From Streptomyces roseicoloratus (GTDB lineage: Bacteria; Actinomycetota; Actinomycetes; Streptomycetales; Streptomycetaceae), in NCBI RefSeq assembly GCF_004117935.1, contig NZ_SDOY01000025.1, forward strand, positions 1-64,000: DNA of 64,000 bases, read 5' to 3'. A program made the position numbers and the translations under genes. Below the pieces are notes generated by a model. That model was not told the DNA's origin and searched no databases. It saw nothing but the letters and a program-made list of their open reading frames with translations. Positions 35,067 to 42,564 of the stretch are shown piece by piece (position 1 is the first letter of the stretch; each line of letters opens with the position of its first letter).

Positions 35067-36605
35067 TCAGCCCCGCCGCGGCGGCAGGCAGCTCGCCGCC
35101 GGGGGTGCGCCCTCCGGCCAGGCGATGGCGACGAAGCGCTGCGAACCGTCCTCCGCGAGCTCCACGATCGGCACCGCCTTGTTGTACGGGTTGCCGAAGT
35201 TGTCCAGGCAGATCCAGCCGCTCGCGCCCTGCACCCGCAGCGAGCCCTTGACCTGCGGCCACTGGGTCGCGACGTCCGCGAGCTCCGGGTGGGCCGCGCC
35301 GTCCGGGGTGGCCTGGCGGATCGCGTGGACGGCCGTCGCCATCGCGTCGTACGCGACGATGGCCTGCCCGTCCGCGAGCGGGACCGGCTCCTTCGCGGCG
35401 CGGGCGATGTCCGTCAGGAACGTCTCGTACGCGACCGCCGAACCGCCCGTCGCCGGCACCGGTCGGCCGGGCGCGGGGCGCCAGGCGTCGGGGTGGGCGA
35501 GGGACGCGTAGCGGACGGTCAGCCTGGCCTTGAGGGCCTTGCGGTTCAGCTTGGCGTCGGCGCCCAGGTAGGAGCCCTCGTCGCCGGTGAGGATCGTGAA
35601 GGGGCGCTCGACGCAGCCGCGGGCGCCCAGCGCGTTGATGAACTGGCGCAGCTGGGTGTGCCGGCCGGCGAAGAACACGGTCTCCGCGCGGGTGTCGCAG
35701 ATGAGGTGGGTGATCTGCTTGAACGTGTTCGCGGTGGTGCCCTCCTCGGTCGGGTCGGCGGGCGAGGTGAACAGCTGCGGTTCGTAGGGCGCGCCCTTGA
35801 GGGAGGCGGCGAAGGCCGACTTGAGGGTGTCGGTGTAGTGGTCGCCGGTGCGGGTGTCCTGGACGAGCAGGGCCTTGGCGGCGTTCACCCGGCCGAAGTG
35901 GGCCAGGGCCTTGGCCTCGTCGCCGTTGGTGGGCGAGACGCGGGCGAGGCCGGGGAAGCGGTTGTGACCGGGACCGGGTCCGTTGGCGATGTCGTCGGCG
36001 GTGATGGTGGTGCCGACGACGGCGATGCCCGCCTTGGTGAGTTCGGTGACGGCGAGCCGTACCTCCGTGGAGGAGGTGGCGACGCCGGTGACCGCGCGCA
36101 GCCGGTGCGGCGCCCCGGTCATGGCCGTGAGCCGGTCGACGGTGCTCTTCCAGTGGGCGTTGCCCTTGCCGGTGTTGGCGAGGACGAGGCGGATCCGGGG
36201 GGTCTCGCTGTTGGACTCGTGGTTGGCGCGGTACTGGCGGGCGTAGGCGCCCTGCAGTTCGTGCAGGACCTTGACGCGCATCCCGGGGTCGGACGAGGTG
36301 AGGGGCAGGAGGACGGCGACGGTGGCGTACTGGTCGGGCTTGAGCGCGGCGTTCTCGCGGCCGATCAGGCCGGCGACCTCGGCGAGTTCGGGGACGCGGA
36401 AGTCGAAGCCGTCGCCGTTGACGCCGACGCACTCGTCGGAGCCCTGCGGGCGCTCGACACCCGCCGCGCAGGAACGGTTCTCCGGAGTGGTCCAGGTCTT
36501 CACCGCCCAGCCCAGCGGCAGCCCGATCACGAGCAGCGCGAGCACGGCGGCGAAGAACTTCTGCCTCGGGGTGTAGAGATAGCGGTGGCGCAGCCGGTCG
36601 GTCAT
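35067..36605 (-). CDS. Membrane-anchored receptor with type I periplasmic-binding-protein domain
   Basis: 512 residues. A short basic cytoplasmic N-terminus, one transmembrane helix (about 16-36), then a 470-residue extracytoplasmic domain with the fold of LivJ-type binding proteins. Typical lobes are seen: VAVLLPLTSSDPG at the start, SSTEVRLAVTELTKAGIAVVGT in the hinge region, and VFFAGRHTQLRQFINAL in the second lobe. It has no permease or kinase domain. It starts three bases after the stop of the upstream ATPase gene, so the two are surely co-transcribed. It probably senses a small outside ligand and reports to the ATPase; that is inference. Confidence 0.78.
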   Translation of the reverse strand: MTDRLRHRYLYTPRQKFFAAVLALLVIGLPLGWAVKTWTTPENRSCAAGVERPQGSDECVGVNGDGFDFRVPELAEVAGLIGRENAALKPDQYATVAVLLPLTSSDPGMRVKVLHELQGAYARQYRANHESNSETPRIRLVLANTGKGNAHWKSTVDRLTAMTGAPHRLRAVTGVATSSTEVRLAVTELTKAGIAVVGTTITADDIANGPGPGHNRFPGLARVSPTNGDEAKALAHFGRVNAAKALLVQDTRTGDHYTDTLKSAFAASLKGAPYEPQLFTSPADPTEEGTTANTFKQITHLICDTRAETVFFAGRHTQLRQFINALGARGCVERPFTILTGDEGSYLGADAKLNRKALKARLTVRYASLAHPDAWRPAPGRPVPATGGSAVAYETFLTDIARAAKEPVPLADGQAIVAYDAMATAVHAIRQATPDGAAHPELADVATQWPQVKGSLRVQGASGWICLDNFGNPYNKAVPIVELAEDGSQRFVAIAWPEGAPPAASCLPPRRG

Positions 36606-36608
36606 CGC

Positions 36609-38786
36609 TCAGACTCCGTCCTCGCGGCCGGGCGGCAGGGAGAGCCGCCGCCAGGCGTGGATGTCCCTCGGCCAGTGGGTGGCCGCGTCCCACAGCGGGC
36701 TGTTGCCCGTCAGATGGCGCCCGGACAGCTGCCGCAGCTCGTGCGCCAGCTTCTCGGTCACCTCGCCGTCGGGCAGGGCGAGCGGATCGGTCAGCAGCCA
36801 CACGGCGTGCAGTAGGCGCCGTACGGACAGGTGGAGCGCGGTCTCCTCGGCGCCGAGTCCGTCGGGAAGCGCCGCGGGCGGGGCGGCGGGGGCGGTGTCG
36901 GGTCCGCCGAGCCCGTCCCACCCGCCCTGCCCGTCCCGCCCCGCGTCCGCGCCGCGGGCGCCCGGCGGCCGGTCCGGTGCCGGTCTCCCGAGCGCGACGG
37001 CCCGCCGCGGGTCCGGCCCGCCGGCTCCCGGCTCGCGCGGGTACGGCGCGGAGGCGATGAACCGCAGCCGGCCCAGCCAGCCGACCACGTCGGGATCGGG
37101 GAACGTGACCCGCAGATGGGTCACGGCCTCCTCGGTCCGCCCCAGCGCCAGCTCGTGGTGCAGCCGGTACGGCAGGTGCGCGGCGGGCGCGGCCTCCCGC
37201 CCGTAGTGCCGGTGCAGCGTCTCGTGCACCGCCCGCCACACCGCGTACCGCGGATGGTCGGCGTCCTCGAAGCGCAGCCGGTGCAGCAGCAGGGCGCGCA
37301 GCAGCGGGTCGGCGACGAAGTGCTCGGGGCCCTCGGGCCAGTCCTCGGCGCGTAAGGCGTCGCGGACGAGGAGGGCCATGTCGCCGTCGCGGGACTCGGT
37401 GTGCAGCCGGGTGCGGGCGAGCAGCCGCGCCGACTCCTCGTCGTGGGCGGCGGCGAGCACGGTGAACGGCTCGAGGCGCGGCTGCGGCAGCAGCGCGCCG
37501 AGCAGGGCGGGCGCGACGGGCACCGGGTGGGCGTCCTCGCGCAGTTCGACGGTCAGGTCGAGCAGGGCGCCGGGCGTGAGGTGGGGCCGGGCGGCGCGCG
37601 GCGCCTCCGCGGCGGCCTGCCCGAGCAGCGTGACGCCCAGTGGCCGGCCGCCGGTCAGCCGGTGGACGCCGCGGGCCAGGTCGGCGGGGGTGAGGCCGGA
37701 CGGGTCGAGGCGGTCGAACGCCGCCTGGGTCTGGGCGGGGGAGAGCGGGACGAGGTCGACGGCGAGGATGCCGGAGGTGACGTCGCCGCCGCGCGGCGCG
37801 GGCGCCCGGTGCGCGGTCTCCGGCAGCCGCAGCCGGTGGGCGTGGCGCAGGCCCTCGTGCTCGCGCACCCGGGAGGCGGCGATCACCACGACCTTGTCGC
37901 GCAGTCCGTCGTGGCGGGCCCGCAGGACCGGTTCGACGAGCCGGCGGCCCAGTTCGCCGTGGGCGTTGTCGAGCAGGAGCAGCGGCCGGCCGCGCCGGGT
38001 GCCCAGCCGGGTGAGGCCGCGGTAGGCCTGGCACAGGTCCTCGACCAGCGCGCCGACGAGGAAGCCCTCGGCCTCGTGGCGGCGCCGGCCGCCCTGCGCG
38101 AAGTCGGCGGCGAGCTGCTGGAGCCCGGCCTTGCCGCGTCCGCCGGCGTTGCGGTAACTGCCGTACCAGCTCTCGGACTTCTGCTGGAACTTGCCGAAGA
38201 CCTCCTCCAGGACCGTCTCCACGGTGGCCTCGGCGAGCAGCCCGGCGAGCGGTGCGGCGGCGTCGGCGAACCGGGCGGCCAGCTTGGTGAGGACCTTGGT
38301 GACCCAGTTGGCCGCCGCGCCCTTGGTGGCGTCGACGGTGGACAGCACCGGGCCGAGCCGCTGGAGGTCGCGCTGCGCCCGCTCGTCGTCGTCCCGCGTC
38401 CAGCCGGTGGAGGCGACCGCGACCAGACCGAGCGAGAGCCGCGGGAACTGCACCGGTCTCGCCCCGGTCACCCGCGGCGCCAGCTGGACGGCGAGCTCGG
38501 CGAGCGCGCCGGTCAGCTCGGTCCAGCCGGGCCCGTGGTCCGCGGGCGGCTCGATCCGGTCGCAGTCGAGCAGGGCGAGCGGGGTGGCGCCCTTGTAGGT
38601 GTTGCGCAGCTGCTTGAGCAGCGCGGTCTTGCCCATGCCGCGCCCGCCGGTGAACACGACCACGGGCGGGTCGTCACCGTGCTCGTACGGGACGCGGGCG
38701 AGCCCTTCGCCACCGAGCCCGATCAGCCGGGCGGCGAGTCCCGTGCGGTGGAGCACCGCCTCGCGGCCGTGAAGAACCCTGTCCAC
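36609..38786 (-). CDS. STAND-like P-loop ATPase
   Basis: 725 residues. Walker A is GGRGMGKT (47-54), Walker B is LLLLDNAHG (about 245-253), and a sensor-1-like VVVIAASR follows. The order fits a STAND/AAA signalling ATPase with a helical C-terminal region. Low-complexity Gly/Pro/Asp sequence lies near 590-640 before a final helical end. GTG 38786 has GGGGGG 6 bases upstream; an earlier GTG at 38807 is possible. There is one TTA codon (37353-37355), so it should depend on bldA. The -10/-35 promoter is visible upstream. Partner of the downstream receptor; no enzymatic effector domain is seen. Confidence 0.78.
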   Translation of the reverse strand: MDRVLHGREAVLHRTGLAARLIGLGGEGLARVPYEHGDDPPVVVFTGGRGMGKTALLKQLRNTYKGATPLALLDCDRIEPPADHGPGWTELTGALAELAVQLAPRVTGARPVQFPRLSLGLVAVASTGWTRDDDERAQRDLQRLGPVLSTVDATKGAAANWVTKVLTKLAARFADAAAPLAGLLAEATVETVLEEVFGKFQQKSESWYGSYRNAGGRGKAGLQQLAADFAQGGRRRHEAEGFLVGALVEDLCQAYRGLTRLGTRRGRPLLLLDNAHGELGRRLVEPVLRARHDGLRDKVVVIAASRVREHEGLRHAHRLRLPETAHRAPAPRGGDVTSGILAVDLVPLSPAQTQAAFDRLDPSGLTPADLARGVHRLTGGRPLGVTLLGQAAAEAPRAARPHLTPGALLDLTVELREDAHPVPVAPALLGALLPQPRLEPFTVLAAAHDEESARLLARTRLHTESRDGDMALLVRDALRAEDWPEGPEHFVADPLLRALLLHRLRFEDADHPRYAVWRAVHETLHRHYGREAAPAAHLPYRLHHELALGRTEEAVTHLRVTFPDPDVVGWLGRLRFIASAPYPREPGAGGPDPRRAVALGRPAPDRPPGARGADAGRDGQGGWDGLGGPDTAPAAPPAALPDGLGAEETALHLSVRRLLHAVWLLTDPLALPDGEVTEKLAHELRQLSGRHLTGNSPLWDAATHWPRDIHAWRRLSLPPGREDGV

Positions 38787-38838
38787 CCGCCACCCCCCGA
38801 ATCCCACCAGACGTGCCCCATCACATCCTCAAGTCCAA

Positions 38839-38868
38839 ATTATCGACGGGTAGTTGGCCATCTGTCAG
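38839..38868 (-). promoter_or_regulatory. Promoter of the ATPase/receptor operon
   Basis: On the - strand, CTGACA (38863-38868) and GATAAT (38839-38844) are separated by 18 bases, close to the sigma-HrdB consensus. TCGACGGG repeats flank it at 38843-38850 and 38874-38881. Confidence 0.6.
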
Positions 38869-38884
38869 GGTTTTCGACGGGCCG

Positions 38885-39000
38885 GGCGAGCGAGTTGCAG
38901 TTCGGCGGTACCAGTTGATGGTCAGCTGCGCGGAAAAGTATTCCCGGCTTGCTGCTCGGGGCGCCGATGGCTTCGGCGCATCCCGGCTGCGTCCAGCCTC
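38885..39000 (-). ncRNA. Candidate omega RNA / right end of TnpB element
   Basis: The region after the tnpB stop contains a stem with perfect 7-bp arms (38961-38967 and 38973-38979) and further possible pairing. By analogy with IS605/IS1341-type elements, a guide RNA should run from the 3' end of tnpB to the right end. The exact end is not identifiable by eye. Confidence 0.4.
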
Positions 39001-40177
39001 ACGCCATGAGTGTGAGGGCAGGGGCCGCTGACTCGGCCCCGCGGACCCACGTCCACCAGCCGCGTGCAGCCAGGTTGTGGGACGAGTTCAGGTCCGCGTG
39101 CTCAACGAAGCCGCAGGACCTGCAGGCGAACATGGCCTGGGAAGGCCGATTGCGCCGGTCGATGTGGTGGCACCGGGAGCACTCCTGGCTGGTGTAGGCC
39201 GGATCGACATGTACGACCGCCACGCCGGCGCGTCTCGCCTTGTAGGCGATGAACGTGCCAAGCTGGCGGAACGCCCAGGAGTGCAGAGTGACGCGTTGGG
39301 GCTTGCGTAGCCGTACCCGCTCGCGAATGCCCGTGAGGTCTTCCAGGGCGATTCCACGACCGGTGCGTTGAGCCTCCGTCACGATGTGCTTGCTGATCTT
39401 GTGATTGATGTCCCGACTCCGACGAGTCTCCTTGCCCGCGTGGCGCCTTGCTCGTCGCCTTGCCGACTTCGTGCCCTTCCGCTGGAGTTTCGCACGCAAC
39501 TCGCGGTCCGCCGCTCGTCGGCGAGTGAGCTGACGTCCGGTGTGGCGGATGCCGGTGGACGTCGTTGCGATGTTCACGATCCCCAGATCAACCCCGATGA
39601 AGCCGGACGGTGCGGGCTTGGCCTCCGCCTCGGGGATCTCGCAGGTAGCGGCGAGAAACCACATGCCACCCCGCTCGAAGAGGTCCGACTCGCCCTTCCG
39701 GTACATGGCAAGCAGTGCCAGACGCTCAGGCTGGCCGGTGAAGCTGATGTTCTTCATCCGCCCGGTGGTCGTCCAGATCGACACCGTACGTTCGCCCATC
39801 TGCCAGGACAGACAGCGGTCGTCGAACGATTGCGCCGCAGCAGGCCGAAACGAAATCGGTTTGGCGGCGGGCTTGGCGTTCCCCTTCGAGCCGGCCCGGC
39901 ACGGGCGCCTGGTCTGCTGACTCGCCCGCAGCGTGGTGTAGGCATCGGCCACCTTTCGCAGTACGTGGAGTGACGGTTGGGCCGACAGCCCCTGTGCCTT
40001 CAACTCGCCGTATGCCAATGCCTGCAGTGCCGCTCGCGTCGGCCGCGTGTGGGTGAAGGCCTGTTCCGACAGCCAGTTCGCAGCCTTGTTGCACGCGTGA
40101 AGTGTCGCCCGGAGCGCCGCCGCCTGCTCGGGTGTTGGTAACAGCTTGACCTGAATCACCAGCTTCACGCGATCCAC
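38999..40177 (-). CDS. tnpB: TnpB, RNA-guided nuclease of IS200/IS605 family
   Basis: 392 residues; the OrfB/TnpB protein, ancestor of Cas12, which cleaves DNA guided by omega RNA. The RuvC catalytic triad is present: D197 in GVDLG, E279 in ALEDL, and D362 in HADLN. The zinc ribbon has Cys 333, 336, 352 and 355. The gene is intact. GTG 40177 begins the conserved VKLVIQVKLLPTPEQ. It has a TTA codon (40139-40141) and lower GC than its neighbours. No TnpA is present, so movement must depend on one elsewhere; the nuclease itself may still be active. Confidence 0.92.
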   Translation of the reverse strand: MDRVKLVIQVKLLPTPEQAAALRATLHACNKAANWLSEQAFTHTRPTRAALQALAYGELKAQGLSAQPSLHVLRKVADAYTTLRASQQTRRPCRAGSKGNAKPAAKPISFRPAAAQSFDDRCLSWQMGERTVSIWTTTGRMKNISFTGQPERLALLAMYRKGESDLFERGGMWFLAATCEIPEAEAKPAPSGFIGVDLGIVNIATTSTGIRHTGRQLTRRRAADRELRAKLQRKGTKSARRRARRHAGKETRRSRDINHKISKHIVTEAQRTGRGIALEDLTGIRERVRLRKPQRVTLHSWAFRQLGTFIAYKARRAGVAVVHVDPAYTSQECSRCHHIDRRNRPSQAMFACRSCGFVEHADLNSSHNLAARGWWTWVRGAESAAPALTLMA

Positions 40178-40257
40178 GCTAAGCGCCCTTGCGAGCTGCA
40201 GAGTGAGAGAGCACGAGGGTTAACACAAATGCGCGAAGCGTAGGACATTTATGCGAA

Positions 40258-40710
40258 TTAGCCTTCGCCGATGTCCTCGTTCCACAGGGTGGGCTGCTCC
40301 GCGATGAACCCCCGCATCAGGGCGACGCACTCGGGGTCGTCCAGGACCGGCACCTCCACCCCCTGCTCCGCCAGCCAGTCGTGCCCGCCGTGGAAGGTGC
40401 GGGCCTCGCCGACCACCACCCGGGAGATCCCGAACTGCCGGACCAGACCGGAGCAGTACCAGCACGGCGACAGGGTCGTCACCATCGTCGTCCCCCGGTA
40501 CGAGCGCTGCCGCCCCGCCGCCCGGAACGCGGCCGTCTCCGCGTGCGCCGACGGATCCCCGTCCTGCACCCGCCGATTGTGCCCCCGCCCGAGCAGCACC
40601 CCGTCCGCCCCGTACAGCGCGGCCCCGATCGGCACCCCGCCCTCCGCGAGCCCGGCCCGCGCCTCGTCGAGCGCGGTGCTCAGCCACCGTCCGGCCTGTG
40701 CCTCGTCCAT
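40258..40710 (-). CDS. Cytosine/nucleoside deaminase, fungal Fcy1-like
   Basis: Zinc deaminase of 150 residues. HAE at 56-58 and PCWYC with Cys 83 and 86 form the active site. The C-terminal end (FIAEQPTLWNEDIGEG) and the EGGVPIG and GRGHNRR segments resemble yeast cytosine deaminase much more than bacterial TadA, so cytosine to uracil is the best guess. Stop codon overlaps the presumed left end of the TnpB element. Single gene, followed upstream by a flavin reductase gene. Confidence 0.82.
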   Translation of the reverse strand: MDEAQAGRWLSTALDEARAGLAEGGVPIGAALYGADGVLLGRGHNRRVQDGDPSAHAETAAFRAAGRQRSYRGTTMVTTLSPCWYCSGLVRQFGISRVVVGEARTFHGGHDWLAEQGVEVPVLDDPECVALMRGFIAEQPTLWNEDIGEG

Positions 40711-40741
40711 GCGGGGAGCCTTCCCCGCCCGGCTCCCCGCC

Positions 40742-41362
40742 TCACGCGACGGCGTCGGCCTCCTCCTCGTAGGGGAAGCGGGCCAGTGGGGTCTCGCCGC
40801 GGAAGAAGGTTCGGGCGCGGTTCATCGCCGTCTCGTCGGCGTGGATCCGGCCGGGGCGGGAGCCCGTGCCGGTCAGGACGCCGCCGAAGCGCATGCGCAT
40901 GTAGGCCGCCGAATGGCTCAGGCCGGTGATCAGGCCGTCCGCGACGGCGTGGTCGGAGTCGGCCATGACCGTCACTCCCCACAGCGTGCGGCCCGCCATG
41001 TGTTCCTTGAAGTCGGAGCCGGGCGCGTTCAGCCAGCCCGACCAGTAGTCCAGGTAGCGCTTGGTCTGCGCGGAGAAGCTGTACCAGTACAGGGGCGAGA
41101 CGATGACGATGTCCGTGGCCTCCCTCGTGGCCTGCCACAGCAGTTCCTCGGCCGCCGAGGGCCCGTGGTCCCCCGTGTCGTGCCGTCCGTCCTGGAAGTC
41201 CGGCAGGTCCAGCCGGTTCAGGTCCACCCAGCGTTGCGGGACGTCGGCGGGCAGGTGCGCGGCGGCGGCGCGGGCGAGTGTCTCGGAGTTGCCGTCCGCT
41301 CGGGAGCTGCCGAGGACGAAGAGGAACGAACGGGGGGAGCCGTTTCCGGCGTCGAGGGTCAT
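40742..41362 (-). CDS. NAD(P)H-dependent flavin oxidoreductase (flavodoxin-like)
   Basis: 206 residues with the flavodoxin-like fold of the NADPH-dependent FMN reductase family. The phosphate-binding loop is GSSRADGNSE near residue 18, and a SPLYWYSFSAQTKRYLDYW segment binds the isoalloxazine. It is probably a quinone or azo-reductase. It is co-directional with the deaminase gene (31 bp apart), and may be co-transcribed. Confidence 0.85.
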   Translation of the reverse strand: MTLDAGNGSPRSFLFVLGSSRADGNSETLARAAAAHLPADVPQRWVDLNRLDLPDFQDGRHDTGDHGPSAAEELLWQATREATDIVIVSPLYWYSFSAQTKRYLDYWSGWLNAPGSDFKEHMAGRTLWGVTVMADSDHAVADGLITGLSHSAAYMRMRFGGVLTGTGSRPGRIHADETAMNRARTFFRGETPLARFPYEEEADAVA

Positions 41363-41523
41363 GTGTCACTCCGGTGTCGTGGGACGACCCTTGCCAACTC
41401 CGCTTCCCGCTCGGCTATTCCGGTGGGCCGGGCAGGCTCGATCGGCGGCCCCGATGGGGCCATCGGCAGGACGCCCCACCGGCTCGTGGACCGGGTGAGG
41501 GGGGCGTTCGTAGCGTCGGGGGC

Positions 41524-41785
41524 ATGAGAAACGAGAGCGGCGTCAGTCGGGCCGGGGCGGGGCAGGTCCGGGGGACGGTCGAGCTGACCCTGGCGATGGT
41601 GTTGTCCGGCACCCTCGGGATCTTCGTCGTCGAGTCCGGTGCCTCCCCGTTCACCGTCGTGTTCTTCCGGTGCCTCTTCGGCGCGGTCGCGCTCGGCGCG
41701 TACAGCCTGGCCCGGGGGTTCTTCACCGGGCACGGGTTCACGGTCCGGAAGTTCGGGCTCGTCCAGGCGCTCGGCGGCGCGATGA
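41524..41785 (+). pseudogene. EamA/DMT transporter, truncated after ~85 residues
   Basis: ATG 41524 opens a frame with the first two to three helices of an EamA (drug/metabolite transporter) protein (ELTLAMVLSGTLGIFVVES, TVVFFRCLFGAVALG, FGLVQALGGAMI). After codon ~87 the frame continues into the antisense of a lysR gene and ends at 41895. The remaining 7 helices are missing. Confidence 0.8.
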
Positions 41786-41996
41786 TCTGCCGGGCGTACG
41801 GCAGGAGGCGTTCGCCGGCCTCGGTGAGGCGGATGCGGGAGCCTAGCCGTTCGAACAGCTCGGTGCCGAGGGAGGTCTCCAGGGCCCGGATCTGACTGGT
41901 GACGCTGGACTGCGCGTAGGCGAGTCCGGCGGCGGCCCGGGTGAAGGAGAGGACCGTGGCGACCTTCTCGAAGGTGACGAGGAGCCGCAGCTCCAT
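41785..41996 (-). pseudogene. LysR regulator, truncated after the HTH
   Basis: ATG 41996 starts a LysR-type HTH (MELRLLVTFEKVA, QSSVTSQIRALE, GSRIRLTEAGERLLPYAR). After residue ~70 the frame runs into the antisense of the truncated EamA gene. The effector domain is gone. Junction with EamA lies within about 41780-41791. Confidence 0.8.
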
Positions 41997-41997
41997 G

Positions 41998-42474
41998 TCA
42001 GGCGTCCTTGCCGTCCACGTCCTCGCCGCGCTGGGTCCCGCCGCGCCGCTCGTCGCCCCGCAGCTCCTCGCCGCGCTGGGTCCCGTCACCCTGCTCGCGG
42101 CGCTTCAGTTCCTCCTCGCGGCGGCGCAGGTCGGCCTCCCAGTCCTTGAGGAGGGACTCGTCCTTCGCCCCCTTCTCCTCCGGCACGGCCTCCTCGCGGA
42201 GCGACTTCAGGAACTCGGGGTTGTCGTCGGGGGCCACCCACTCCGGGCGGTGGTTGCGGTGCCACGCGCTGGGCGTGGAGCCGCCCGCCGGGCCGCGGCG
42301 CAGCTTGCCGGCGGCGAACCACACGATCGGGCCGACGATCCAGAACAGCAGGATGATGATGACCCAGACGACCTTGGGCAGGTGCTTGACCTCGTCCTCG
42401 GGGGTGTTGAGGCAGTCGATGAGCGAGTAGATGACCAGCGCCAGCGGCAGGATGAACATCAGTGCCCTGAGCAT
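41998..42474 (-). CDS. PLD-nuclease-N-terminal (PLDc_N) membrane protein
   Basis: 158 residues. Two N-terminal transmembrane helices (1-22 and 33-57) have the PLDc_N signature (DCLNTPEDEVKHLPKVVWVI). An acidic/Arg/Glu-rich cytoplasmic tail with RREEELKRRE coiled-coil and a GTQRGEE repeat follows. The function of this small family is unknown. ATG 42474 has AGGGGG about 9 bases upstream. Confidence 0.85.
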   Translation of the reverse strand: MLRALMFILPLALVIYSLIDCLNTPEDEVKHLPKVVWVIIILLFWIVGPIVWFAAGKLRRGPAGGSTPSAWHRNHRPEWVAPDDNPEFLKSLREEAVPEEKGAKDESLLKDWEADLRRREEELKRREQGDGTQRGEELRGDERRGGTQRGEDVDGKDA

Positions 42475-42564
42475 GTGGGACAGCCCCCTGGAAGCGGTGA
42501 CGGGACGCGATCGGGACGGCCCCGGTGACAGGTCAAGACTAGCCGGTGACCGATACTGGGCCCC

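Larger units (their letters stand above)
38885..40257 (-). mobile_element. Solo TnpB (IS1341-type) element, approximate limits
   Basis: A tnpB gene without tnpA, flanked by hairpin-forming sequence, sits between the ATPase promoter and the end of the deaminase gene. The right limit lies between 38882 and 39000. The left limit lies between 40178 and 40257, where AAATG/CATTT arms are seen (40228-40250). No target duplication is expected for this class. Limits are estimates. Confidence 0.55.

Noticed and set aside
39368..39973. Gene on the + strand within tnpB
   Set aside because: Antisense to a complete TnpB with all catalytic residues.
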